From assembly GCA_964384945.1 (NCBI GenBank), contig CAYLMK010000025.1, positions 12,872-76,871 on the forward strand: a DNA stretch of 64,000 nucleotides, read 5' to 3'. Positions 1 to 8,019 of this stretch are shown piece by piece (positions within the stretch are counted from its first letter, which is position 1; each line of letters starts with the position of its first letter). The notes beneath the pieces were generated by a model that was given only the letters and a program-made list of their open reading frames with translations, was not told the origin of the DNA and made no database searches. The stretch comes from S015-6 sp964384945. GTDB lineage: Bacteria > Desulfobacterota > DSWW01. Both the position numbers and the translations under genes were made by a program.

Positions 1-821
1 CTCGCAAGCACCGGCTTTCCGGCCGCGGCGGCCTCCAGGAGCACGTTGGAAAGCCCTTCGGAGAAGGATGCGTTCAGAACGACATCCGCTCCCTCATAGG
101 CGGCGCGCATGGCCCGCGGGGAAATGGGGCGGATCCATCGGGCGAAATGACCCAGTCGTTCGATCTCACGCTCGAATTTGGCCGCGTATTCCTGGTCCAG
201 GCCCGGGCCGGCGAAGACGGCCCGGACTTGCGGCCGAAGCACGTGCACCCTTTCCAGTGCCAGGAGACACTCGAGGTTCCCCTTCACGGGGCGCACCCCT
301 GCCGGCAGGAAGAAGAGCAGGTCTCCCCGGACGCATCCGGCAGCGGCCCGCAGATCGAAGGGGTCTCGGCCGAGCCACAGGAAGGATTTCGGTACCCGGA
401 CAATGCGGTCGGCAAGCCGGGGCATCTGGTTCAACAAACGCGAGGCGATATCGGCTTCCTGTACAACGATGACCCTTGCCCGCAGCATGATTCGAACGAT
501 GAGCTCTCCCCCCTCCTTCCTCTTCATGTCCAGATGTACGTCGGTTCCTCCGGGGGAAACCGTCATGGGCAGTCGGTCAAGGACGGGTTCTAGGGCCGGG
601 TCCAGGAGAAGGGCGCCTGTCCGGGTTGCGTGATGCGCGTGGAGGATGTCCGGGGAGAAAGCGCTGAGTTCCCGGACGAGCGCTGCGGCCTGGAGTCCCT
701 CGGCGGCCAGAACGCGCACATCCTCTCCCATGGCGGCCAGGGAACACCTCCAGCGCTCGGCCGTCATGGCATTCCCGCTGACCGAGGGGAGAGCCGTAGG
801 CGTGAGAATCAGTATGCGCAT
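1..821 (-). CDS. glycosyltransferase family 1/4-like, 3' end cut by window edge
   Basis: The reading frame opens at an ATG (MRILILTPTALP) and runs off the left window edge with no stop, so about 273 residues are visible. It has the GT-B layout of group 1 glycosyltransferases. The N-terminal half carries a SVSGN-type glycine/asparagine turn near the start and a SPDILHAHHA strand. The donor-binding half has FLPAGVRPVKGN, VFAGPG and then YEGADVVLNASFSEGLSNVLLEA, the canonical ExFGxxxxEAxxxG-like nucleotide-sugar segment in its SEGLSNVLLEA form. It should transfer a sugar from a nucleotide-sugar donor at the cytoplasmic face. It begins 18 bp after the stop of the deacetylase gene upstream and looks like the third gene of that operon. 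Acceptor and donor cannot be read from the sequence. Confidence 0.88.
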   Translation of the reverse strand, partial: MRILILTPTALPSVSGNAMTAERWRCSLAAMGEDVRVLAAEGLQAAALVRELSAFSPDILHAHHATRTGALLLDPALEPVLDRLPMTVSPGGTDVHLDMKRKEGGELIVRIMLRARVIVVQEADIASRLLNQMPRLADRIVRVPKSFLWLGRDPFDLRAAAGCVRGDLLFFLPAGVRPVKGNLECLLALERVHVLRPQVRAVFAGPGLDQEYAAKFEREIERLGHFARWIRPISPRAMRAAYEGADVVLNASFSEGLSNVLLEAAAAGKPVLA

Positions 822-839
822 ATGCGGTAGTAAGGCCCT

Positions 840-1694
840 CTAAAGAGGAAACGGGGTCAGTTCCACCCCGCTTTTCGCCAAAATCTCCTGAAAACGCGGG
901 GCCAGCAGCATTTCCAGCTCCTGCTGCCGTTCCGGAGTGCAAAATGAGGTGAAGGGGCCTTGGGGCCGCGGGCTCGGCACGCGCCCGGGGTGCACCATCA
1001 CCTCCGAGAGACCTTCGGGCAAGCACCGGACCATGGCCTCCAGTCGAGCCCTGGTGAGGCCGCTCTTCCAGGAGAGCCCAAAAAAACGATCCGGGGCCCG
1101 CAGGTACTCTGGATCGAGAAGACCTCGGGCCTCACATCCCAGCCAGGAGAAGAGACGGGCCTCCTCATCCAAGGTGGCACAGCCGGATCCGCTTGCCCCT
1201 TCGGGGCTCTCTTCGTCCGGAATTCGGATCCAGCGGATGCAATGATCGACGGCCGCTTTCATGGCCGTCCGGACCACAGCAGGGAACACGTGAACGTGCT
1301 GGTGCCCGTTCAGATGGCTGACGGTCACGCCGGCGCCATGAAGGCGGCGAATCTGCTCATTGACCTCCTTCTCGACCTCCCTCTCCAGTTCTGCGTCTCC
1401 CTGCCGCATGAGGAGCCGCTGAGCCGCCACCTTTCCCAGGAACTTCCCTTCAGGCCCCGTGAGCCGCCTCAAGCCGCCGGAGAGCGGCTCTCCCTCGGAG
1501 AGGTTCAGATGAATCCCGCAAGAGACCCGTGTTTCGCCCAGCCTGCGGATCTCCGCCAGGGCATCCTCGAGCGCCGGCCCGTTTACCAGAATGCTCACGC
1601 CGGTCACCGAGCCTTTCTCCACGGCCTCGAAGATGCCCCGGTTGCGGCCCTCGTCCGCTCCGAGGTCATCCGCGTTCACGACCAGCCGTCTCAT
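840..1694 (-). CDS. YdjC/ChbG/HpnK-type carbohydrate deacetylase
   Basis: A 284-residue protein of the YdjC family, metal-dependent enzymes that remove N-acetyl groups from oligosaccharides or glycolipids (ChbG on chitobiose, HpnK on hopanoid N-acetylglucosamine). Metal-site motifs are present in order: VVNADDLG (Asp9-Asp10), GIHLNLSEG (His62) and HLNGHQHVHVFP (His127 to His135). Length is normal for the family. The start overlaps the stop of the ATP-grasp/methyltransferase gene by 4 bp (ATGA), which implies translational coupling. The neighbouring glycosyltransferase fits a deacetylase acting on a glycoconjugate. No other hopanoid genes are visible, so an hpnK name is not justified. Confidence 0.9.
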   Translation of the reverse strand: MRRLVVNADDLGADEGRNRGIFEAVEKGSVTGVSILVNGPALEDALAEIRRLGETRVSCGIHLNLSEGEPLSGGLRRLTGPEGKFLGKVAAQRLLMRQGDAELEREVEKEVNEQIRRLHGAGVTVSHLNGHQHVHVFPAVVRTAMKAAVDHCIRWIRIPDEESPEGASGSGCATLDEEARLFSWLGCEARGLLDPEYLRAPDRFFGLSWKSGLTRARLEAMVRCLPEGLSEVMVHPGRVPSPRPQGPFTSFCTPERQQELEMLLAPRFQEILAKSGVELTPFPL

Positions 1695-3361
1695 GAAAGC
1701 CGTGGCCTCCGCGCTCGAATCAGAAGGTTGCGAAACCTGTACACCCCACCTTCCACCTCCTCGAAATCCGAGTATCCGGCTTTCCGAAGGGCCAGGAGAT
1801 GGTCGAAAAGGCCGGGGTGCAGCGCTTCATGTTCCTCCCGCGTGAACAGGCGGTGCGTCTCCTTCACGAGCGTGACCTCCTCGAAGCGCTGCCGGAGCCT
1901 TTCCCAGAGGGCCCTGGTATTGGCCAGGGAAACGGCGAGTATCCAGAGCCTGCCCCGGCCGGGATCGAGAAACGCGCCTGCTCCGTCCACTGCGGCCAAC
2001 AGGTGCCGGGTGCCTTCCCTTCCTCCGTATTTCGGGCCGAAATGGACAGGCCCCGGCGTCTGCGGCGGGGTCGCGATGACCACGTGGAACCTTTCCCCGG
2101 ATCCCTTGCCCCCCTCGGGGCCGAGCGCCTCGTACCAAGAGCCTGCCCGGATCTCAATCCTGTCTGCCGCTCGATTCCTCCGGGCGTTGGCCTCGGCTGC
2201 AGCCAGGGCGGCCGGATCCAGGTCCGTGGCCACGACCCGCCGAGCCCCGCGTTTGGCCGCGGCTATGGCTATCAGCCCGCACCCGCAGCCCAGTTCCAGC
2301 ACGTCCTCCCCGGCCTGTACATCCAGAAGCCTGGCAAGCTCCACGCTGGACTCCGGAGGAAGGTGGACTCCGAAGGGCACCTCCAGCTCCACCGCTCCGG
2401 TTGGAAGTCGGATCTCAAAGCTCTTGGATGCAGGGAGCCCGCCGAAACGGTGCAGGGCGGACGCGAGCATCCGGTCAATCACTGCCGGATACTCCAAGCC
2501 GGCCCACCGGGCGGACAGGGCAAACGCCTCGAAAGGCTCCATGCTCGGGGTGGCGTTGGCCTCCAGAAAGTAGAAAACGCCTCCGGGCGAGAGGCGCACG
2601 TCGAACCGGGCGTAGTCCCGGAGCCCCAGGGTCTCGAAGGCCTTGCGGGCCAGTTCTTCCACGAGGGCCTGCTGCGATGGAGTCAGACCCGCCGGCGCCG
2701 CATCCTCCCGAACCCCGTGAAACTCCAACCTCTTGAACTCCTCGGTGAGCACCCCCGGCCGGTCGGCGGCCCGCATTTCCACCACGGGCAGGACGTCCAG
2801 GTCCAGGGGTGCGGCGAGGACCGGCACGGCCAGCTCTCGACCGGGCAGGAAGGTTTCCATCAACAGGGGCTGCTGAAACCTCTCCAAGAGGTCCGCGGCC
2901 ATGCGCCGGGCCTCCTGTTCGGATCGAGCCAGCCGGAGGCCGCGGCTCATATGCTCGAAGGCGGGTTTCAGAACCCAGGGCGGCGTCAACCATGAGGGCA
3001 GGGACCAGCCGTCTCCGGTCACGACGATTCCCGGGGCGGTCGGAATCCCGGCGGCAGCCAGCCGGGCCTTGGCCGCTGCCTTGTCGTCGGCAAGGAGGCA
3101 GGCCTTCCCATCCGATCCTACCAGTCGCCCGCCGCGCGACTCCAGGAGCATCCGGACCAGGGCCCGGTGCAGGCCCCGCCCTCGAAACGTGTCCGTGTGG
3201 TCGATGATGAGGTCGCAGCCCCGGGCCAGGTCCCAGGCCAGGAACTCCATCTGCTCGGAGTCTGCCGGCACGGGCTCATGCCCCAGCGCCCGGAGGCCTT
3301 CGGCGAGCGCGTCGGCACAGCGACAGATGGAACCGACCGTGTGGACGACGCCGACGCGCAT
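1691..3361 (-). CDS. ATP-grasp ligase / SAM methyltransferase fusion protein
   Basis: One continuous 556-residue frame holds two enzyme domains. Residues 1 to about 305 are a D-Ala-D-Ala-ligase-like ATP-grasp: WVLKPAF with Lys132, ETFLPGRELAVPV (Glu169-Glu176 region), and RFDVRLSPGG...FYFLEANATPSM, where Asp254, Glu267 and Asn269 are the usual magnesium ligands. Residues about 314-556 are a class I methyltransferase: motif I VLELGCGCG at 354-362, an acidic ATDLDP strand end, and ATPPQ at 430-434 in the place of the NPPY motif of HemK/PrmA/RsmC-type enzymes. The fusion suggests a ligase product, perhaps an amide or peptide bond, that is methylated by the same polypeptide. It heads a set with a deacetylase and a glycosyltransferase. 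The substrate is unknown. There is no sign of frameshift at the junction. Confidence 0.87.
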   Translation of the reverse strand: MRVGVVHTVGSICRCADALAEGLRALGHEPVPADSEQMEFLAWDLARGCDLIIDHTDTFRGRGLHRALVRMLLESRGGRLVGSDGKACLLADDKAAAKARLAAAGIPTAPGIVVTGDGWSLPSWLTPPWVLKPAFEHMSRGLRLARSEQEARRMAADLLERFQQPLLMETFLPGRELAVPVLAAPLDLDVLPVVEMRAADRPGVLTEEFKRLEFHGVREDAAPAGLTPSQQALVEELARKAFETLGLRDYARFDVRLSPGGVFYFLEANATPSMEPFEAFALSARWAGLEYPAVIDRMLASALHRFGGLPASKSFEIRLPTGAVELEVPFGVHLPPESSVELARLLDVQAGEDVLELGCGCGLIAIAAAKRGARRVVATDLDPAALAAAEANARRNRAADRIEIRAGSWYEALGPEGGKGSGERFHVVIATPPQTPGPVHFGPKYGGREGTRHLLAAVDGAGAFLDPGRGRLWILAVSLANTRALWERLRQRFEEVTLVKETHRLFTREEHEALHPGLFDHLLALRKAGYSDFEEVEGGVYRFRNLLIRARRPRLS

Positions 3362-3448
3362 ATCTCAAACATGCGGCCGGGGCAGTGTCCTTCCCCGGCC
3401 TGCTCGGGATTCAGGAGTGTCTGACAGCACCCTTGATGCCAGCCTATC

Positions 3449-3477
3449 AGCCTAGGGGGGAGACGGACAGGTGTCAA
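3449..3477 (-). promoter_or_regulatory. sigma70-like promoter for the ATP-grasp/deacetylase/GT operon
   Basis: On the minus strand a perfect TTGACA (3477-3472) is followed after 17 bp by TAGGCT (3454-3449), a weak but TAxxxT-type -10 element. Transcription would start near 3442 and give a leader of about 80 nt before the ATG at 3361. Confidence 0.5.
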
Positions 3478-3494
3478 GGAAACAAAGGCCCGCC

Positions 3495-4676
3495 TCACAG
3501 CCTCATCGACAGGAGGTCCCTGATCTCCGCGTCGGTCAGGCGGACCGGGTTGTTCTTGTTTTCAGCTCCCTCGACGATCCTGTCCAGATCGGACGCGCAG
3601 ACACCATACTCGCTCAGCCGGGGCATCCCGAGCGTTTCGGTCCACTCGTCGATCCTTCCGACCAGCAGGTCACAGCAGCCGTTGACATCCTCTTCCCTGC
3701 AGGCCCCTGCGCCCAGAAGCGCCCCGACCCGCGCATACTTTCGGAGGGCCGAAATGCCCGCCGGCCCCTGGCTGCGAAGTTTTTCGATATTGATCCTTGT
3801 CCCCGCGCCGACCAGGGTCCCGCAGACCACGCCGTGGGGGACGGGGAAGAACCCTCCGATCGGAGAGGCCAGGCCGTGAACCACGCCCAGCCCTGCATTC
3901 GCGAGGGTGATCCCGGAGGCGAGCGAGGCATACGCCATGGCGGCCCTCTTCTCGACATTGCCCCCTTCGGTCGTGCACACGGGGATCAGGCTGTCCTTGA
4001 GGAAGGAGATCCCGCTCTTGGCCAGGGCATCGGTAAAGGGGCTCGCCCGGGTGGATACGTACGATTCAAGAAGCTGCGTGAACGCATCCATCCCGCAGGC
4101 GGCCGAAACCTCGGGAGGGCAGGAAAGCATGAGTTCCGGGTCGATCAAGGCGAGGTCCGGAACGAACCGTTCATGGCGGAGAGACTTCTTGAAGCCCTTG
4201 GGGCCGACCTCGCTCAGCACCGCGTTCCGGGTGGCCTCGCTCCCCGTGCCCGAGGTCGTCGGGACCGCAACAAACGGGACCTTCTCTCCGTTGTGCTGCC
4301 GGGTCCCGACCCCTTCGAGGAACTCGCGCACCGAGGCCTTCTGCGTCAACATGGCGGAGACCGCCTTCCCTGCGTCTACCACGCTGCCGCCGCCCACGGC
4401 CAGGACGACCCGGATTCCCCGGTTCCGAAAACGGATTGTGGTACGGTCCACGAAGTCAGGGGTGGGCTCCCCCTCCACCTTCACCCTGGAAAAGCGCACC
4501 GACGCCTCGGCAAGGTCCCTGGCGAGCCCGTCCCATCTCCCTGCCCTTTCCAGGGAGGAGGCGCCCGTCAAGACCAGTACGTGGTCCCCCATGCCCTTGA
4601 GCAGCCGGCCGACACCGCGGAACTCCCCGGCACCGAACCGGATGGCGGGCACGCCGGAGAAGGCAAACGGATTCAT
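3495..4676 (-). CDS. iron-containing (group III) alcohol dehydrogenase
   Basis: A 393-residue Fe-ADH family protein, a NAD(P)-linked oxidoreductase interconverting alcohols and aldehydes in the cytoplasm. It has VLAVGGGSVVDAGKAV (GGGS at 95-98, cofactor phosphate loop), PTTSGTGSEAT at 140-149, and the metal region GMDAFTQLLESY, NAGLGVVHGLASPIG and PVPHGVVCG. The expected ligands are Asp197, His267 and His281. The second ligand position of FucO-type enzymes is Gln201 here, as in a large DAxTQ subgroup of the family. An SD sequence (GGGGGAGCAGG) directly precedes the ATG. It lies 54 bp after the pentapeptide gene and may be co-transcribed with it. The substrate cannot be predicted. Confidence 0.93.
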   Translation of the reverse strand: MNPFAFSGVPAIRFGAGEFRGVGRLLKGMGDHVLVLTGASSLERAGRWDGLARDLAEASVRFSRVKVEGEPTPDFVDRTTIRFRNRGIRVVLAVGGGSVVDAGKAVSAMLTQKASVREFLEGVGTRQHNGEKVPFVAVPTTSGTGSEATRNAVLSEVGPKGFKKSLRHERFVPDLALIDPELMLSCPPEVSAACGMDAFTQLLESYVSTRASPFTDALAKSGISFLKDSLIPVCTTEGGNVEKRAAMAYASLASGITLANAGLGVVHGLASPIGGFFPVPHGVVCGTLVGAGTRINIEKLRSQGPAGISALRKYARVGALLGAGACREEDVNGCCDLLVGRIDEWTETLGMPRLSEYGVCASDLDRIVEGAENKNNPVRLTDAEIRDLLSMRL

Positions 4677-4730
4677 CCTGCTCCCCCCTTCCCTCTCGGG
4701 GCCGGGATCGGAAAGGATGGACCCCCGGCG

Positions 4731-5507
4731 CTAGCAGGGAGTCGAAAGGGCGCCCGGCTGATCAACCTCGGGCTCCTCGGGCTTCGGTTCTTCGAAGAGC
4801 CAGGGGTATGCGGCCCGCATCGGCTCGAGCAGTGCGCAATCCAGCTTGCAGTTGTAAAGGGTCTTCGCGGCGATCAGTTGCTCGACGCTCAGGTTCCTGG
4901 CGCCCGTGAGGTCGGCCTCGGTCAGGTCCGCGTCCGCCAGGCCGGCCCGCATGAAATCCGCCTCCCGGAGGTCGGCCCGGACCAGGCTGGCCTCCAGAAA
5001 GTCGGCGCGCCAGAGGTCCGCCCGGCGCAGGTCTGCGCCGGAAAGATCGGCCTGGGTGAAATTGGCCTTGCGCAGAGAGGCCCTCCTCAGGTCCGTTCCC
5101 CGGAGCCTGGCCACACGGAAATAAGACCCTTCCAGATTGGCCTTGCAGAGCCTTGCCGAATCGAACCGGGCCTCCAGCAGCTCGGCGTTCGTAAGCACGG
5201 CACCGATCAGGTTGGCCCGCCTGAGGTCGGCGGAAAAGAGATCCACGCTGTCCAGATTGGCGCCGGCCAGGTCGGCTCTCCGGAAATCGGCCCGAAACAG
5301 ATTGCTGCCGCTGAGATCGGCGCCCCGCAGATCGGCTCCTCGAAAATCGGCCTTTACGAGCGTACTGTCCCTGAGAACGAGATTCGACAGCCTCGGCCGG
5401 GTTCCGGGGTTTTGCAGCCGCCACTGGTTCCAGACAGCCGCTCCCAGCTCGATGATCTCGGCCTGGTCCAGAACTCCGACAGGGATCTCCTCTTCTTTGC
5501 GTGCCAT
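4731..5507 (-). CDS. pentapeptide-repeat protein
   Basis: A 258-residue protein whose middle (about residues 45-205) is an unbroken run of A(D/N)LxX pentapeptides such as ADFRG, ADLRG, ADLSG, SNLFR and ADFRR. Such runs fold as a right-handed quadrilateral beta-helix. The N-terminal 40 residues and the acidic/proline-rich C-terminus (EEPKPEEPEVDQ) lie outside the repeat. No signal peptide or membrane segment is visible, so it is probably cytoplasmic. Some family members mimic DNA and protect gyrase, but most have no known role, and nothing here points to gyrase protection. It is divergent from the 4Fe-4S gene and just upstream of the alcohol dehydrogenase. Confidence 0.9.
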   Translation of the reverse strand: MARKEEEIPVGVLDQAEIIELGAAVWNQWRLQNPGTRPRLSNLVLRDSTLVKADFRGADLRGADLSGSNLFRADFRRADLAGANLDSVDLFSADLRRANLIGAVLTNAELLEARFDSARLCKANLEGSYFRVARLRGTDLRRASLRKANFTQADLSGADLRRADLWRADFLEASLVRADLREADFMRAGLADADLTEADLTGARNLSVEQLIAAKTLYNCKLDCALLEPMRAAYPWLFEEPKPEEPEVDQPGALSTPC

Positions 5508-5583
5508 CCTTCTCCCTCACGTTTCAAGACGACCAACCCCCCCGGCCAAACTGGATCCATGCCCGCCGGGAGAGAAGCCGTAG

Positions 5584-5612
5584 AATGTAGCCCAAGTTTC
5601 GTAATTAGACAA
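5584..5612 (-). promoter_or_regulatory. possible promoter for the pentapeptide gene
   Basis: In the AT-rich divergent spacer, the minus strand reads TTGTCT (5612-5607), 17 bp, then TACATT (5589-5584). Each hexamer matches consensus at four positions. The candidate is about 75 bp upstream of the ATG at 5507. Confidence 0.35.
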
Positions 5613-5759
5613 TACTTCCACTCATGAATTTTGACTCACCTGCTCACGGCTTGGTTGCCACGGGGGCCGCAGAGGGCTATCCTGAAGAGGCGGGAAAAGG
5701 AGCGCAGCCCCTTTTCCCAGGGCCCTTCATCCATCGTCTCCTCGCAAGGAAACGCCGAC

Positions 5760-6986
5760 ATGCAAGCAACCCCTGCCCACAGGAAGCTGGCCGAGCGATT
5801 CGTTTTCCAGCGGAACCGACCGGGCGCCTTCGTGCCGGACTCGCTCCTGGATCTGGTCTCCTTCCTCTACACCGAGGAGGAGGCGGAAATCGTCTCGTCC
5901 ATGGGGTACATCGGGCTTCCGGCGCGGGCGGTCGCGCGAAGGCTGAAGCGGCCGGTCCGGGAGGTGAGGCCCATCCTGGAATCCCTTGCCGGCCGCTTCC
6001 TGATTCAAAGCTTGCGCATGAAGGGAATCCCGGTGTACGGCTTCCTGCCTCTCGCACCGGGGGTCTTCGAGGCACAGATGATACGAAGCAAAGGCGAGCA
6101 CGGCGAATACTACAGGGAGTTCTCCCGCCGCTTCGAGGCCTTCTACGAGGAATACTGTACATGGCTCAAGCCCAGGCTGGAGGGAAAGGATCTCCGCTTC
6201 GGACGCATCATTCCGATCGAGGAGTCTCTGGACCGCTCCCCCGGCCTGAGCGTCATGGCCCTTGATACGGACAGGTTCTCGGAGACGGTCGGCCGGAACA
6301 ACAGTTTCGCACTCCTCGATGTATGCAGCTGCCGTCACGAGGCGGAGTTGCTCGGCAAGGGGTGCGGCAGGCCGAAGGACGTCTGCTCCGCCATGGGCTG
6401 GCTGGCCGATTACGTTATCGAGAAAGGAATGGGCCGGAGGGTGTCGAGGGAGGAATTCCTCGACGCGAAAACCCGGGCGGCCGAGGCAGGGCTTGTGAAC
6501 CTGGTAGACAACCTGGAAAACCCCCTGCAGGTTTGCTCATGCTGCGGCTGTTGCTGCGGCGCCCTGCGGATGCTCGGCCAGTTCAACATCCCGACCATCA
6601 TCGCAAAGAGCCACTTCGAAGCGATTGTCGATGCGAGCCGGTGCGTCGGATGCGGAGCCTGCGCGGAGGTCTGCCCGATGGGCGCGATCACCCTCAGGAA
6701 GCCGGCGCCCAGGGCGAAGAGAAAGAGGGCCTCCATCGAGCCCGCGCGCTGCATCGGCTGCGGTCTTTGCGTCACACGCTGCAACGAGCGGAAGGCGGCG
6801 ACGCTCCGCGCAAGGGAGGCTTACAAGCCCCCGGCCAAGAGCATGCTGGAATACACCCTGAACCGATACTGTGAGTTGAAAGGGATCGAAAACCCGGTCC
6901 TGGACAGGGTCGGGGCGGGGGTCAGCCGCCTTCTGGAGAAATACTCCCCCCTTCACATCTCAGGGCCCAAGTACCGCCCCCGATAG
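5760..6986 (+). CDS. 4Fe-4S ferredoxin-type protein with N-terminal helix-turn-helix-like region
   Basis: I start this 408-residue protein at the ATG at 5760 (MQATPAHRK) because AAGGA lies about 10 bp upstream; the longer in-frame start at 5631 lacks a clear SD and adds a low-complexity tail. Residues 50-80 (LPARAVARRLKRPVREVRPILESL) look like a winged-helix segment. The middle carries two unusual cysteine clusters, VCSCRHE (Cys189, Cys191) and VCSCCGCCCG (259-267). The C-terminal third has two CxxCxxCxxxC-type motifs, CVGCGACAEVCP (295-306) and CIGCGLCVTRC (331-341), for two [4Fe-4S] clusters. It is a soluble electron-transfer or redox-sensing protein of unknown partner. Confidence 0.85.
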   Translation: MQATPAHRKLAERFVFQRNRPGAFVPDSLLDLVSFLYTEEEAEIVSSMGYIGLPARAVARRLKRPVREVRPILESLAGRFLIQSLRMKGIPVYGFLPLAPGVFEAQMIRSKGEHGEYYREFSRRFEAFYEEYCTWLKPRLEGKDLRFGRIIPIEESLDRSPGLSVMALDTDRFSETVGRNNSFALLDVCSCRHEAELLGKGCGRPKDVCSAMGWLADYVIEKGMGRRVSREEFLDAKTRAAEAGLVNLVDNLENPLQVCSCCGCCCGALRMLGQFNIPTIIAKSHFEAIVDASRCVGCGACAEVCPMGAITLRKPAPRAKRKRASIEPARCIGCGLCVTRCNERKAATLRAREAYKPPAKSMLEYTLNRYCELKGIENPVLDRVGAGVSRLLEKYSPLHISGPKYRPR

Positions 6987-7032
6987 CGGGCAAGTGCGGG
7001 CTGGGTGCTCCACCCGGCGGGGGGAGGCGCGC

Positions 7033-8019
7033 TCATGACGCGGGCGGCCCGGGCCGCAGGCCGCGGAACACGAAGAAGAGGGCTCCCGGCACGCGCAGGA
7101 CGAGAAACCACAGCCGCACGATCAACATGAGCGTTGCCCCCGTCTCCACGCCGAACCGGGCGAAGAGAACCGAGGCCGCGGCCTCCCCCACCCCGATTCC
7201 GCTCGGCGAGATGGGCAGGGCGGTCGCGACGAAGACCAGGGGGCAGACCAGGAAGGTCTGCTTCCAGGTGAGGGGGGTACCGATGACCCGGCCTGCCACC
7301 ATGTAGGCTCCCATCGACAGCACACCGATGACGAGCGACAGGACAAGACAGAGGGCGAGACGCCTTCCGCGGGCCCGGTAGGCCGCAAGCACCGGCTCCA
7401 GGGAGGCGCGGACCCGCTCCGGCAGGACCGCCAGCACGCGGCCGCGCGCGGAATCGACCCGGAGGCTCGAAAAGGCGAGCGTCGAGGCCAGGACGCAGAA
7501 CAGGCTGACCGCACCGATCTCGAGGACAGGGCCGGCCAGGCCCCCGCCGGACACGGCCGCCCACGCGAGGGCCAGGAGCCCGAGCAGGAACGAGGTGTAG
7601 AAGCCGATCGCACGGTCCGCAACGACCGTGGACAGGCCGGCCGTCCGGGCCGAGGGCGCCTCCCGGACGATGTAGTAACCGAGCACCAGATCCCCGCCCA
7701 CCACGCCGGGCAGGGCCATGGCCAGGAAGCGGCCGATCCAGACGAGGCCCAGGGTTCTCGAAAAGGACAGATCGATGCACTGGACCCGGATGAGCAGCCA
7801 CCATCGCCAGGCCTGCAAGACCGCGGCGGCCAGAAGCACCAGGAGGCCCAAGGCATGGTAAGGGCTCAGAGGGGCGGAAACCAGAACCCGCAGATCCAGC
7901 CGGCCGCTCCCTACGAGCCACCCGAGCAGCCCGGCCGCGACCACGGTCTTCGCGACCGTCTGCCGGCCGAACGGGCGCCGAGCCGGTGGGCGCGTCAGGT
8001 TCTCATCCGAGGCCGGCAT
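7033..8019 (-). CDS. flippase-like (LPG synthase TM / UPF0104) membrane protein
   Basis: A 328-residue integral membrane protein with about eight hydrophobic segments. It shows the family features of the lysylphosphatidylglycerol-synthase transmembrane domain without the catalytic part: WRWWLLIRVQ after the second helix, GRFLAMALPGVVGGDLVLGYYI, VVADRAIGFYTSFLLG, and the C-terminal ALPISPSGIGVGEAA. Proteins of this type next to glycan genes are usually annotated as putative flippases, but the function is not established. Its start overlaps the end of the aminotransferase gene by 17 bp, so it is the last gene of the eight-gene glycan operon. It converges with the 4Fe-4S gene. Confidence 0.87.
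   Translation of the reverse strand: MPASDENLTRPPARRPFGRQTVAKTVVAAGLLGWLVGSGRLDLRVLVSAPLSPYHALGLLVLLAAAVLQAWRWWLLIRVQCIDLSFSRTLGLVWIGRFLAMALPGVVGGDLVLGYYIVREAPSARTAGLSTVVADRAIGFYTSFLLGLLALAWAAVSGGGLAGPVLEIGAVSLFCVLASTLAFSSLRVDSARGRVLAVLPERVRASLEPVLAAYRARGRRLALCLVLSLVIGVLSMGAYMVAGRVIGTPLTWKQTFLVCPLVFVATALPISPSGIGVGEAAASVLFARFGVETGATLMLIVRLWFLVLRVPGALFFVFRGLRPGPPAS

Noticed and set aside
840..1694. Calling the deacetylase hpnK and inferring a hopanoid cluster
   Set aside because: Family similarity fits, but no squalene-hopene cyclase or other hpn genes are in the window.
4677..4730. Internal promoter for the alcohol dehydrogenase
   Set aside because: Only a strong SD is visible in the 54-bp gap; no hexamer pair at proper spacing.
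3471..5627. Open frame of 718 codons on plus, antisense to the alcohol dehydrogenase and pentapeptide genes
   Set aside because: Low-complexity, proline/arginine-rich translation without family motifs; the minus strand encodes two clear families. It is a shadow of high third-position GC.
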